This document shows, in pieces, positions 1-8,654 of a stretch of DNA of 64,000 bases. This stretch comes from CAWEQO01 sp963811225 (GTDB lineage Bacteria; Chloroflexota; Anaerolineae; Anaerolineales; Anaerolineaceae): assembly GCA_963811225.1 (NCBI GenBank), contig CAWEQO010000002.1, positions 496,001 through 560,000 of the forward strand, in the 5' to 3' direction. The notes beneath the pieces were generated by a model that saw only the letters and a program-made list of their open reading frames with translations, was not told where the DNA came from and did no database searches. How positions within the stretch are numbered: the first letter of the stretch is position 1; every line of letters begins with the position of its first letter. The position numbers and the translations under genes were made by a program.

Positions 1-866
1 TACACCGCATCGATTGGGGTGTCGGCGTAGTTATCGTCGGCGGAGGTGGTCTTTTCATGATAGGCGCGCTCGGCCTGGGTGAAGGGCCTGGGGGTGTAGG
101 CGAGCTGCCAGGTAGCGCCGCTGTCGTTCGAACGCTCGATGATGCCCGATTCGTAGCGGTAGCGCACATCGGAGGAGGGAACGATTAATACTTTCTCCTC
201 ACCGGAATCGTGGCAGATGGAGGCATAGCTGTCGGAGCTGCTCTCTTGCCAGGTCAGGCCGCCGTCGACGCTGGTCCACGCGTCATAATAGCCCAGCGCC
301 TTGACTCGGCCGCTCTCGGCGCTGAGACAAGTGACGCCGTAGGAGGGCGGCGCAGCGTTGGCCAGGGTGAGGAAGGCGGCCAGCGGCAGGAGCAGCCAGC
401 GGGCCGGCTGTGGCAGCGACAGGCGTAGCGGCGGCGGCGTTCCACGCTGCCACAGCCACCACGCCGCCGCCAGGACCGGCAGCGCCAGCAGGTCGGTCGG
501 GTCGGCGGTGATGCGCAGCGGCAGGCCGAATGCGGCCTGAACCAGGTCGCCGAAGGCGGCGTTGAGGGCCGGGTGCAGCTTGCCGAGCGTGAAAGCCAGG
601 GCAGTCAGGCCGAAGGCCCAGGCGCGTATACGGCGCTCGTCGAGCTTTGGTAAGATAAGAGCCAGCAGCGCCGCCAGGGCGAAGGGCATGAAGAACAGGT
701 AGGTCACATCACTGAGCTTGCCGGTCCACCAGGAGGGGACCAGCCGCCGCAAGACCAGATCGTTGAGCAGCATGAGCGCCATGGCGCTCATGCTGGCCGG
801 GTGGCTCAATAAGCCCAGCGATTTTTGAAGGGTAGGGGAGGGAGATGACAAGATTGTCCTATTCAT
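1..866 (-). CDS. Membrane protein with Asp-box repeats, C-terminus outside window
   Basis: The frame is open from an ATG at 866 to the window edge (about 288 codons), so the C-terminal part is missing. The first ~165 residues hold several hydrophobic segments, e.g. around residues 50-70, 80-100 and 150-165. They are followed by a soluble part with two Asp-box (BNR-like) motifs, SVDGGLTW near residue 197 and SNDSGATW near residue 245. Such motifs belong to beta-propeller sialidase-like or Ycf48-like folds. A membrane-anchored propeller is likely; the substrate is unknown. No clear Shine-Dalgarno sequence is seen, but a TATAAT lies just upstream. Confidence 0.6.
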   Translation of the reverse strand, partial: MNRTILSSPSPTLQKSLGLLSHPASMSAMALMLLNDLVLRRLVPSWWTGKLSDVTYLFFMPFALAALLALILPKLDERRIRAWAFGLTALAFTLGKLHPALNAAFGDLVQAAFGLPLRITADPTDLLALPVLAAAWWLWQRGTPPPLRLSLPQPARWLLLPLAAFLTLANAAPPSYGVTCLSAESGRVKALGYYDAWTSVDGGLTWQESSSDSYASICHDSGEEKVLIVPSSDVRYRYESGIIERSNDSGATWQLAYTPRPFTQAERAYHEKTTSADDNYADTPIDAV

Positions 867-894
867 TTCTGCCGGAGAGGATTGCGCTGCGAAT

Positions 895-900
895 ATTATA
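895..900 (-). promoter_or_regulatory. -10 box upstream of the membrane protein at 866
   Basis: TATAAT on the minus strand, 28 nt before the ATG. No convincing -35 box is seen. Confidence 0.35.
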
Positions 901-941
901 CCTCTGGAATGCTCCCTTTTTCCCTCTCGCAGTTTCTACGA

Positions 942-1502
942 TCAGCGCTGCGCGGGCACTTCCACCTGCACCGTCTCTCCTGGGCAGATCAGGCCGGGGC
1001 GCTCGACGGTGGCGACCAGTCCGCGCAGGTGGTAGGCGGCCTTCTGGAACTGGGAGGCCAGCTCGGGGCGGGTATACTGATGCGCCAGCACCTTGGCCGG
1101 GCCGCTGCAAGGCATGTTCTCCTCCTCGACGCGCAGCACAGCGCCGCCGGAGAAGACCAGGCGGGTGCGCGGCGGCAGCAGGGTGAGCTGGGGCACACTG
1201 CGCAGCAGCAGATTGGCTCCCAACCACTCGGGCAGCACCTCGGGCACGCCTAGGGCGTTGGACACCTGCTGCATCTCCTCTTCCGAGAGGATCGAGACCT
1301 GGCGGTCGTTGCGAATCTCGGTGCCGCGCGGGTAGTAGGGCGTGCGTGAGTCGGAGGGGCGGGTCAGGCCGCTGTGCTTGTCGCCCTCGAAGCCGGCGAA
1401 GGTCACCTGAGCCTGCTCCAGGCGGGTAGAGACCAGGCTGCGCTGGTCCGTGGCGATCAAGACGGCTGCAACGGTACCGTTAAGTTTGCGGGAAGGTTCC
1501 AT
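942..1502 (-). CDS. MOSC domain-containing protein
   Basis: A 186-residue single-domain protein. It has the MOSC hallmarks: an N-terminal FEGDKHSG stretch (residues ~38-45), the central NLLL strand, and a conserved cysteine in ENMPCSGPAKV (near residue 130), then RGLVATVERPG and GETVQV near the end. MOSC proteins are related to the C-terminal domain of molybdenum-cofactor sulfurases and act on Moco or on N-hydroxylated substrates. The partner here is unknown. An AGGAG sequence lies 8-12 nt upstream of the ATG. It is followed on the same strand by a methyltransferase-free stretch and the Asp-box membrane protein; no operon partner hints at its substrate. Confidence 0.85.
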   Translation of the reverse strand: MEPSRKLNGTVAAVLIATDQRSLVSTRLEQAQVTFAGFEGDKHSGLTRPSDSRTPYYPRGTEIRNDRQVSILSEEEMQQVSNALGVPEVLPEWLGANLLLRSVPQLTLLPPRTRLVFSGGAVLRVEEENMPCSGPAKVLAHQYTRPELASQFQKAAYHLRGLVATVERPGLICPGETVQVEVPAQR

Positions 1503-1525
1503 TAAATTCGCTCCTGATTGGTGAT

Positions 1526-2170
1526 CTACAGTGGGATTGGTCTGCCCAGCGCATCGAAGGCCTGAATGTCGGCTTGAGCCGAGGGGCTGGAGGGGTATTC
1601 GTCCTCGAACAAGGTCCAGATCAGCATGTCATGCCAGCCATCCGGGAACTGCACCCGGCGCTTGAGGGTACCCTCGTAGGTGTAACCCAGCTTGCGCGGC
1701 ACCGAGGCGCTGCGCACGTTGGCAGACTCGCAGTGGATCTCGACCCGCTGGACCTGCTCGATCTCGAAAGCAACTTTGGTCAGGGCCGAACTCACCTCGG
1801 TCGCAAGACCCTGGTTGATGAAGTCGACGTGGATCCAGTAGCCGATCTCGCGGGCCCTGTCGCCCAGGCGGGTATGCAGGCCGGTTCCGCCCAGGACACG
1901 GGTTTCGTCCAGGTTGAAGATGCCGTAGGTGAAGTCCTGGCCCAGGTCGAACTTACCGCGCCAGCGGCGGATGCGGTCGACCTTGAATTGGAGCGGAGAG
2001 GGCTCGTCGTAGGCCCAGGGCATCCATGAGCGCAAGTGCTCGACACTTGCATTGAGGGCTTCTTCGAGCAGGGGGGCGTCGGGTGGGTTCCAGCAGCGGA
2101 TGACGAGTCGCTGGGTACGGATACAGTACACCGGACCGGAAATGGTTTCGGTTAAATCGGGGGTATTCAT
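1526..2170 (-). CDS. GNAT family N-acetyltransferase (RimJ/RimL type)
   Basis: A 214-residue protein with the RimJ/RimL-like layout. It starts with TQRLVIRCW-like beta strand 1, has a GGTGLHTRLGDRAREIGYWI core, then the acetyl-CoA region around NQGLATEVSSALTKVAF (Q/R-x-x-G/A loop) and the SVPRKLGYTYEGTLKRRV motif typical of ribosomal-protein or small-molecule acetyltransferases. The C-terminal ~25 residues are an extra tail. The acceptor substrate cannot be told from sequence. The adjoining genes are on the same strand with short gaps (23 and 30 nt), so they may be co-transcribed. Confidence 0.88.
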   Translation of the reverse strand: MNTPDLTETISGPVYCIRTQRLVIRCWNPPDAPLLEEALNASVEHLRSWMPWAYDEPSPLQFKVDRIRRWRGKFDLGQDFTYGIFNLDETRVLGGTGLHTRLGDRAREIGYWIHVDFINQGLATEVSSALTKVAFEIEQVQRVEIHCESANVRSASVPRKLGYTYEGTLKRRVQFPDGWHDMLIWTLFEDEYPSSPSAQADIQAFDALGRPIPL

Positions 2171-2200
2171 TTCAATGCCTTTGAAACTGCCTGGTTGCGT

Positions 2201-2776
2201 CTATCTCCTGCGACGCCCGGCCAGCCAGCCCAGCGAGTAGACCAGCAGCATGGCGGGCAAGAGCCAGGGCAGGTCCACCGGCTGAGGCGGAGGTGTGGGC
2301 TCGCCGGTCGGATCGAAGGTGAGGATGTGGTAGGTGTCCTTGTCTTTCAGGAAGGATGCTTTGTCAATCTCGACGCCGAACACCCGCTCCATGGCCTGCA
2401 TGAAGGCGGTCTGCTCGAACATATCGTAGGCCTCGGAGAGCTCCTCGTCACCGGTGAGGCGGCGAGCGATCATGCTCTCGTCGCCGTCGGCGGTCTGGAG
2501 GGTGACGTGCGGGTCGGCCTGGATGTTCTTGTACCAGTCCGAGTTGGGCCAGCCGACGAAGATGTACTTGCGTCCGCCGAGTTTATGGTACTCGAGCGGG
2601 GTGCGGCGGGATAGGCCGCTCTTGCGCCCGGTCGTGGTCAAGATCATAATCAGTCGCCCGATCAGCGGTCCCAGGCCCATGCGGTACAGGAAAACCGGCG
2701 ATTTGGCCAGCTTGCCGATGGTGGGTTGGCTGGGGTAGGGGATAAAGCCTAAGAACTTATCGGATGCTTCGGACAT
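2201..2776 (-). CDS. Nitroreductase/DDN-like deazaflavin-dependent oxidoreductase with C-terminal membrane anchor
   Basis: A 191-residue protein of the DUF385 / F420(H2)-dependent (DDN-like) family. The signature TTTGRKSGLSRRTPL (residues ~47-61) is followed by FVGWPNSDWYKNIQADPHVTLQ. These proteins are split beta-barrels that bind F420 and reduce quinones or nitro compounds. Unusually, the C-terminus (residues ~168-186, LPWLLPAMLLVYSLGWLAG) is a hydrophobic helix followed by RRRR, which suggests membrane tethering. The ATG at 2776 has a GGAGGG Shine-Dalgarno. F420 use is inferred from the family. Confidence 0.8.
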   Translation of the reverse strand: MSEASDKFLGFIPYPSQPTIGKLAKSPVFLYRMGLGPLIGRLIMILTTTGRKSGLSRRTPLEYHKLGGRKYIFVGWPNSDWYKNIQADPHVTLQTADGDESMIARRLTGDEELSEAYDMFEQTAFMQAMERVFGVEIDKASFLKDKDTYHILTFDPTGEPTPPPQPVDLPWLLPAMLLVYSLGWLAGRRRR

Positions 2777-3072
2777 AGTCCCTCCTTGGATATGCCTTAT
2801 TGTAATAGGAAACGGGGAATTGGGGAGGAGGGATCAGGGATTGGGCAATGGGTGGGATGGTATTACGGGATGGATAAGGCGCCGCAAGATTCTCTGTGGC
2901 GTAGGGAAATCCCGCTAAGCGAATAAAGGAAATCCCCAATGATTTTTTGGGATTCTCTATATAAGGTTTAGGGAGATACCCCATTGAACTTCTGTCGAAT
3001 TTCTTATATAGTTTTATTAATAATTTAGTCATTATCGTGGTAGACTGATCACATTAGAGGATGGGAGATGAT
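2777..3072. other. AT-rich divergent intergenic region
   Basis: Nearly 300 bases between the oxidoreductase and the small membrane protein, notably AT-rich. A 91-codon frame on the minus strand (2757-3032) overlaps the oxidoreductase start, resembles no family and has odd composition, so I do not call it. No convincing promoter or RNA seen. Confidence 0.4.
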
Positions 3073-3336
3073 ATGGATTACAGTTTGAAATTATTTGTTG
3101 TGCTTTTGATGATGGTGATTGCGGCTGTAATGCTGTATATGATGATACGAGGAGATGAGACATCTTCCGAGAAGCATATGCAAAAGATCCCTGTTCCAAT
3201 TGACGATGGACGCAAGCGGCAGATGAATCGCTTGCCGCCTCACGAAGAAGAGCAAGGCGACAACCATCCCTTTGCGCTGTACCTCGGGTTCCTTTTATTC
3301 GTTTACCTGCTGTTTATGTTCCTGAGGTTCGCTTAG
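3073..3336 (+). CDS. Small two-helix membrane protein
   Basis: An 87-residue protein of unknown function. It starts with MDYSLKLFVVLLMM, an N-terminal membrane helix (residues ~5-24), followed by a charged 45-residue middle and a second helix at the C-terminus (FALYLGFLLFVYLLFMFLRF). The start at 3073 is preferred over the in-frame ATG at 3061 because GGGAG (3063-3067) sits 5 nt before it. It is AT-richer than its neighbours. It is followed by a strong hairpin. Confidence 0.6.
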   Translation: MDYSLKLFVVLLMMVIAAVMLYMMIRGDETSSEKHMQKIPVPIDDGRKRQMNRLPPHEEEQGDNHPFALYLGFLLFVYLLFMFLRFA

Positions 3337-3370
3337 CGCGGGGAAACGTCGTGCAAACGGCAGATCGCTG

Positions 3371-3393
3371 CCCCTCCTCAAATCGAGGAGGGG
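3371..3393. terminator. Hairpin between convergent genes
   Basis: Nine-base-pair stem CCCCTCCTC / GAGGAGGGG (3371-3379 with 3385-3393) with a 5-nt loop, then CCTTTGATTT. It lies between the small membrane protein (+) and the methyltransferase (-) and could serve both. Confidence 0.65.
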
Positions 3394-3430
3394 CCTTTGA
3401 TTTAAGGGGCAATCAGCGCTTGCCTGATCC

Positions 3431-4169
3431 CTAATTGCTTTTACGAGCCGCCAGAAATAGAAACAACGGGATGCGCTTGCGGCGCTGGTAGGTTTCTTCG
3501 GTGGCGAAGTTCTTGCGCTGCGGACGGGAACTCGCGCAGGTTTTCCACCGTGAACCCGGCCTCCTGGAGCATGTGGAAATAATCTTCCACCGTGCGGTGA
3601 TATTTCGCCACCTCGCCGCCCAGCCAGGGAGAAACGCGCAGGCCGCTGTCGAAGTAATTGTCGACCACCCAATCCTGGCGGGGGCCGGTCTGGGGGCGGG
3701 AGCGGTCGCTTGAGGTGATCACCGGGTGCTCGACCGAGAAGACGAACAGCCCGCCGGGCGAGAGCGTGTGATAGATCTTCTGGAAGACGTCCTGCAGGTG
3801 CTCGATATAGTGCAGCGCCAGCCGCGACACCACCAGATCGAACGACTTTTCCGGGTAATCCCAGGTCTCCATCGAAGTGCAGATCACCTCGCTCTGAGCG
3901 CCTTCCAGGTTGCGCTGGGCGGCCTCGGCCATTTTTTGAGAGCCTTCGATGCAGGTGTAGGACTGCGCGCCCATCTCGAGCAGCTGCAAACCCAGGGCGG
4001 CTTCTCCGCAGCCCAGGTCGAGCACGCGCTTCCAGCGTGGATCGCCGATCATGTCCATCAAAATTGGCTTTTCAATGGTGTCGTTTGGGTTTTCCTTGCG
4101 GTGGCGGTGCTCCATGTAGGTCTGGAAAAGGGCTTCATCATCATAAAACGAGGATCCGTCCGATCTCAT
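3431..4169 (-). CDS. Class I SAM-dependent methyltransferase, frameshifted near the C-terminus
   Basis: A Methyltransf_11/25-type protein. The SAM-binding motif VLDLGCGEAALG is at residues ~49-60, followed by the acidic loop IEGSQKM and the FDLVVSRLALHYIEH motif IV region. As read, the protein ends at 3441 after a non-homologous tail. Removing one base in GAACTC at 3528-3533 restores the ending ESRPQRKNFATEETYQRRKR and then IPLFLFLAARKSN, which is typical of the family, with a stop at 3431-3433. I therefore annotate the gene to 3431 with a single-base insertion, probably a consensus error. The substrate is unknown; a free-standing gene. Confidence 0.8.
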
Positions 4170-4338
4170 CGAAACCTCCTGTTGGTCACATCGAACCTGT
4201 TATCTCCCCCATCCTTATCTTACACCAAGATGGGCTTTCCGGTTCATGCCCTTGCGGAATTCTTAAGCAAGGTTCCTCGCCGCAGCCGCCGGTTTTGCTG
4301 CTGTAGATTCCGGAGCGAATCTCTGATTTCGCTCGTGT

Positions 4339-4344
4339 TATACT
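4339..4344 (+). promoter_or_regulatory. -10 box upstream of the AAC(2')-like gene
   Basis: TATACT, 37 nt before the ATG at 4382. The same hexamer recurs as the -10 of several genes in this window. Confidence 0.4.
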
Positions 4345-4381
4345 CGGTTTGAAGATAACTCCAACGATCAAGAGGACTGCT

Positions 4382-4940
4382 ATGAGCCGAGAATATTCCA
4401 TCGCCGTATGTCGCACCGAGCAGCTGGAGCCGCCTGTCCGGCGCGAAATTATCGACCTGTGCAACGCGGCCTTTCAGGGGCGCGAGTCGTTCGAGCCGCT
4501 GTTCAACTTCATCCCATCTGGTGGGGTGCATACACTTGGACGGCTGGACGGCGCGCTGGTGAGCCACGCGGTCTATGCCACACGCTGGATGCAGGTAAAT
4601 GAAGGGCCGCTGCTGCGCTGCGCCTTCGTGGACGCGGTGGCGACGCTGCCCGAGCACTGGCGTAAGGGCTGCGGGGCGGCGGTGATGCGCCGGCTGGCCG
4701 AGGAGATGGCGGCGGAGGACTTCGATATCGGTGGGCTGTGCACCAGCACGCCAGCGTTCTATGAGTTCGACCGGCTGGGAGCAGTGGCGGGGGGCGCTGG
4801 CCGGGCGGACGGAGAATGGGCTGGTGATCGTCGACCAGGAGGATCCGGTGATGGTGCTGCGCCTGCCGAAGACGCCGGATTTCGATATCGAGCGGGATCA
4901 GCTGTCGATCGAGGATCAGGGCTCGCGGATTTGGGGATAA
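4382..4940 (+). CDS. GNAT acetyltransferase resembling aminoglycoside 2'-N-acetyltransferase, frameshifted
   Basis: The start at 4382 (MSREYSIAV) is chosen because AGAGGA lies 6 nt upstream; an in-frame ATG at 4349 has none. The N-terminal 130 residues match the AAC(2')-I-like GNAT layout (SHAVYATRWMQV, VATLPEHWRKGCGAAVMRRL acetyl-CoA region, STPAFYE). After TPAFYE the frame is lost at GAGTTC (4763-4768). Deleting one T gives FYESTGWEQWRGALAGRTEN and then VMVLRLP, typical of the family, ending at TAA 4938-4940. Without correction the frame runs on to 5014 with non-homologous sequence. Whether it acts on aminoglycosides is unknown. Confidence 0.7.
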
Positions 4941-5024
4941 AAAGCAGGGGGAATCGGGCAATTCGGCCTCAGGTACAGGCGTACCGGGCAATCTCCACCC
5001 ATTCCATTATTTGAGGTTTTGTTC

Positions 5025-5030
5025 TATAAT
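5025..5030 (+). promoter_or_regulatory. -10 box upstream of the UvrC-like gene
   Basis: TATAAT, 37 nt before the ATG at 5068. No good -35 box. Confidence 0.4.
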
Positions 5031-5067
5031 CGGGTGGCACCACTCACACGACAGGCGCAAAGTTCAC

Positions 5068-6216
5068 ATGGAGATTAGACCTCACCCATCCCGGTTCCAA
5101 GAGCAGGTCCGCAAGCTGTTTTCGCAGCGGCAGTTCTTGTTCGAGTCGCTCAAGTACCCAAGCACACCGGGGTGCTATCTGATGAAAGACCAGCGCGGCG
5201 AGGTGATCTACGTGGGCAAGGCGATCCACCTGCGTGACAGACTTAGCTCGTACTTCCAAAGCCGCCCGCGCGACCAGCACGTCGCCCGGCTGGTGAGCCG
5301 CATCGCGGCGGTCGAGGTCATTCTGGTGACCAACGAACGCGAGAGTCTTGTGCTGGAGAGCAACCTGATCAAGCGCTATAAACCACGCTTCAACCGCCGC
5401 CTGGTCAGTGAGAACGACGGCTATTCCTATATCATCCTTACCAATGAAAGCTATCCGCGCTTGCTGGGGTATCGCAAAGCGAACTCGGAACAGGCATTGA
5501 AGATCATGCAGCAGGGTCTAATGGGCGGGCGCTTTGGTCCGTTTATGAATTCCCGCTTTCGAGACATGCTGCTGGAGTACGTGACCGACACCTACGGGCT
5601 GCGAACCTGCGAGAGCCTACCCGAGCGGCCTTGCCTGCGCTTGCAGATCCACCGCTGCAGCGGGCCGTGTGAGGGCCAGGTTTCGCCGGAGGAATACGAG
5701 GGCCGGGTGCAGCAGGCAGCGGCGTTCCTCTCCCGCCAGCCCGGCGACGGCACAGAGACCTTGATCGAGGAGATGAAGCGGCGCATGCAAGAGTATGCCG
5801 ACCGGCTGCAGTTCGAGGTGGCCGGGCGGATGCGCGATCAGGTGGCGGCGCTGGAGAGCACGCTGGAGAAGCAGTCGGTGGAACGTTATGCGCCCTACGA
5901 TCAGGACGTGCTGTACTTCGGTGAACGGCACGTGCTGGTGATGGAACTCAAGCGCGGCGCAGTGCTGGGGCTGCGCATGATCGAGCTGGAGGCGGGTCCG
6001 CAGCCGGAGGCTTGCGAAGCGTTTTTGCAGGCGCACTATCCGACGCACAAGGCGCAGTCGCTGCCCCGGCTGACCGCCGGGCAGCTGGACACCGCAGCGC
6101 TGGAGCGGGCCCGGGCGCGCGGATTGGAGATTGCTGCGCCTCAGGACCAACTCGAACTGGACCGGATGGAGCTGTGTGCGTTGAATTACGCATACCGCAC
6201 AGCCCTAATTGCCTAG
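5068..6216 (+). CDS. UvrC-like GIY-YIG protein lacking the RNase H-like nuclease half
   Basis: A 382-residue protein that begins as UvrC does: PGCYLMKDQRGEVIYVGKA is the GIY-YIG motif (residues ~34-52), followed by RLSSYF, ESLVLESNLIKRYKPRFN, the cysteine-rich PCLRLQIHRCSGPC region (~residues 188-201) and a UVR motif (about 235-270, MRDQVAALE). UvrC is normally ~600 residues with a C-terminal RNase H-like endonuclease and helix-hairpin-helix; these are absent. It is thus organised more like Cho, which makes only the 3' incision in nucleotide excision repair. A cognate full-length UvrC may exist elsewhere. The ATG at 5068 is inferred from homology; no strong Shine-Dalgarno is present. Confidence 0.8.
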   Translation: MEIRPHPSRFQEQVRKLFSQRQFLFESLKYPSTPGCYLMKDQRGEVIYVGKAIHLRDRLSSYFQSRPRDQHVARLVSRIAAVEVILVTNERESLVLESNLIKRYKPRFNRRLVSENDGYSYIILTNESYPRLLGYRKANSEQALKIMQQGLMGGRFGPFMNSRFRDMLLEYVTDTYGLRTCESLPERPCLRLQIHRCSGPCEGQVSPEEYEGRVQQAAAFLSRQPGDGTETLIEEMKRRMQEYADRLQFEVAGRMRDQVAALESTLEKQSVERYAPYDQDVLYFGERHVLVMELKRGAVLGLRMIELEAGPQPEACEAFLQAHYPTHKAQSLPRLTAGQLDTAALERARARGLEIAAPQDQLELDRMELCALNYAYRTALIA

Positions 6217-6717
6217 TCTTTTTCCGTGCTCTTTTTGCCTGTATACGTAGTTTCACGTACTTTTTCAGTACGTAAGCGCACGTTTACCGTATGAAGATAA
6301 GTAGTTCTACTCATTGACAATTCAACACCATTTGTTTATCATTATAGATAACGATTACTAAATTAGTAGCGTAATACATCGTTGAACGATTAATTACTGG
6401 TTGGATAGGATAAAATCTAATTTAATGTGCGGGCTTTGAACCCATGGCCAAATATGGTCGCTTAAACCTGTAGGGGGAAACTACGGGGGAGGTCATGGGG
6501 GAGCCAATAGCGAAACCGGCATTTGCCGGTTCGTGTTGTTTAACGGCCAAGCTGGCAGCCCCTTTGTCTGGATTTATCATCAACCAGCAATGAAAATCGA
6601 ACTTTGAAATAAAATCTTTGAGAATGGAAAAGGGAACGTATTTTCCTTCTCATCGCATTAGCATCATTATCGAAAAACCTTGCTGCCTCATTCTAGCAAA
6701 ATAAGGAGGGAATAAAG
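6217..6717 (+). promoter_or_regulatory. Long leader of the exopolysaccharide cluster with putative RNA structure
   Basis: Five hundred bases with no gene. The first 200 are AT-rich. From about 6447 to 6565 the sequence is G-rich and can form local helices: GGCCA with TGGTC (6447-6459), CCTGTAG with CTACGGG across a GGGGAAA loop (6468-6487), and AACCGGC/GCCGGTT (6514-6531). Two GGGGGA boxes lie between them. This resembles a structured cis-regulatory RNA. I compared it by memory with c-di-GMP, c-di-AMP and other riboswitch consensus sequences and found no full match, so no family is assigned. Confidence 0.4.
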
Positions 6718-8565
6718 ATGGAGGTTAAGGCTTACCTCGCTGTATTGCGTCGCCGCGCATGGATTATCATCGTCGCTGCATTGGTCTGTGTGGCTGTAGT
6801 GGCCTACGGTTTTGACAAGATACCACCCGTCTACGAAGCATCGACCAGTCTCAGGGTTCTGACACCGATCGAGGGTGGGGCTACGTACGTTCAGTTCCAG
6901 ATCTATTACGGCAACCGCCTGGCGAACACATACGTGCAGTTGGCGTCGAGCAATGCCGTGATGGAGGAAATGCAGAAGCGGCTGGGACTCGTAAAGCCGC
7001 CGAAAGTGACTGTGGAGGCGATCCCGGATTCGGAGATCGTGAAGATCACCGCTCAGGCTTCGGATCCAAAGATGGCGGTAAACATCGCCAATACGCTGGC
7101 GGAGATCGTATCCTCACAAAGCGTTAATCCGTATGTGACTTCTACCGAGACCGCGCCGCAGGTACTGCAAGGCCGGCTGGAAACGCTCCAGACGGAGTTC
7201 ATGAAAGCCCGCTCGAACGCAGACGCACTGGTCATCCCCTATTCGGATATCTCAGCTCAGATCACCGTCCTCACCAGGACGATCAACCAGAAGGAGCAGA
7301 ACTACCAGGACCTGCGCCGGCAGTATGAAGACGCCCAGGTGCAGGAAGCGGTGGAACTGTACGCCAGCCGCATCGCGCAGCAGAAGGCGATCCAAGATTT
7401 GGTGGGCAAGAAGATGGATGTGCTGGGGGCCGAGTTGGAAAAGGACAAGGCGCAGCTGGAGACATTGACCGCCAAGCAGACCGAGTACCTGCAGCAGCTC
7501 AACCAGGCCCAGCATGATGCCGATACCAAAGAGGCTAATTACAACAGCATGCTGAACCAGGTGGACCTGGCGCGCATCGCGGAGAACATCCGCACCAACA
7601 GCACCGGCACTTTGATGATCAACTCGGCAGAACTGCCGACCGATCCGATTGGCCTGAACCGCTGGATCGCGATGGTTCTTGGCGGGCTGATCGGTCTGGC
7701 GGCCGGGGTGGTGCTGGCGTTCATTGCCGAAAGCCTGGACAACACGATCTACACGGTCGAGGAAGTCGAAGCCATCACGGGCGCGCCGAGCCTTGGCACC
7801 GTTCCGTCCGTGCGGGTGCGCTCGTTGGATAAGCTGGACTTGCTGGGCTCCTTTGGCGACAACCCGCCTTTGCGCGAGTCGTTCCGCTCGATTGCGGCCA
7901 GTTTGCTGCTGCAAACGCGCAGCAGCGGCGCGAACACCATCATGGTGACCAGCGCCGAGCCGATGGAGGGCAAGTCTTTGTTCCTGGCGTACCTGGCGAT
8001 TGCGCTGGCGCAGTCACGGCGCAAAGTGGTGGTGGTAGATGGCGACCTGCGCCTGTCGCGGCAGCACTTAATGTTCCATTTGGCGAACACGCAGGGCTTG
8101 AGCGACGTGCTGGCAGAGACGACCAGGTTGGAGGATGCCATCCAGGCGACACCGGTCGGCAACCTTTGGCTGCTGCCGGGCGGCACCGAGTACGCCAATC
8201 CGGTGGAGCTGCTGGTTGGTCCGCAGCTGCCCGAGATCATCGAACGGCTGTCATCTCATTACGATTATGTACTGATCAATTCACCATCGTACCTGGCAGT
8301 CGCTGACGGAGAGCTGCTCTCCGAAGTTTCACAAGGGGTCATCATGGTCACCCGGCGCAAGGAAAGCAACAAGGACGCCATCCGCAATACCGTCCGGATG
8401 CTCAAAGAAGCGCACGCCAAGCTGCTGGGAGTGGTGGTTAATTCTGTCAAACCCAAACCCCGTTACGCATATTACAACCGTTCTCGCGGCGGTAGAGTGC
8501 TCCGCCCGGACTCGGGAGACCGAGAGCAGAAGCCGCCTTTGGTTGAAGGGAACATTCCATCCTGA
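6718..8565 (+). CDS. Wzz-type chain-length determinant fused to BY-kinase (exopolysaccharide tyrosine autokinase)
   Basis: A 615-residue polysaccharide co-polymerase with a cytoplasmic ATPase. It has a Wzz domain between membrane helices at ~15-33 and ~318-340, with coiled coil at ~160-285. The BY-kinase domain follows: Walker A-like SAEPMEGKSLF (~410), Walker A' VVVVDGDLRLS (~436) and Walker B-like YVLINSP (~516). It ends with a tyrosine cluster YAYYNR (~581), the usual autophosphorylation site. Walker A has Leu where Thr/Ser is common and Walker B has Asn-Ser in place of Asp-x, so kinase activity may be weak. AGGAGGG precedes the ATG. First gene of the cluster; controls chain length and export. 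Confidence 0.88.
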   Translation: MEVKAYLAVLRRRAWIIIVAALVCVAVVAYGFDKIPPVYEASTSLRVLTPIEGGATYVQFQIYYGNRLANTYVQLASSNAVMEEMQKRLGLVKPPKVTVEAIPDSEIVKITAQASDPKMAVNIANTLAEIVSSQSVNPYVTSTETAPQVLQGRLETLQTEFMKARSNADALVIPYSDISAQITVLTRTINQKEQNYQDLRRQYEDAQVQEAVELYASRIAQQKAIQDLVGKKMDVLGAELEKDKAQLETLTAKQTEYLQQLNQAQHDADTKEANYNSMLNQVDLARIAENIRTNSTGTLMINSAELPTDPIGLNRWIAMVLGGLIGLAAGVVLAFIAESLDNTIYTVEEVEAITGAPSLGTVPSVRVRSLDKLDLLGSFGDNPPLRESFRSIAASLLLQTRSSGANTIMVTSAEPMEGKSLFLAYLAIALAQSRRKVVVVDGDLRLSRQHLMFHLANTQGLSDVLAETTRLEDAIQATPVGNLWLLPGGTEYANPVELLVGPQLPEIIERLSSHYDYVLINSPSYLAVADGELLSEVSQGVIMVTRRKESNKDAIRNTVRMLKEAHAKLLGVVVNSVKPKPRYAYYNRSRGGRVLRPDSGDREQKPPLVEGNIPS

Positions 8566-8654
8566 AAGAAGGAACCGTATGAACAACTGGGGCTGGCACA
8601 AGTTTCGGTTCGCCAGGACTCAGAGGGGGAATATTGTTAGATAAGGAGGTAGTA

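Noticed and set aside
2757..3032. 91-codon minus-strand frame upstream of the DDN-like gene
   Set aside because: Overlaps the start of a well-supported gene, AT-rich, no family resemblance and no ribosome binding site.
6421..6600. c-di-GMP-I or c-di-AMP (ydaO) riboswitch
   Set aside because: A CGCTTAAaCC and GGGGGAgCCA resemblance to ydaO was tempting, but the GGGGTGAAT and CAGCTAAC elements are absent; left as an unassigned structured leader.
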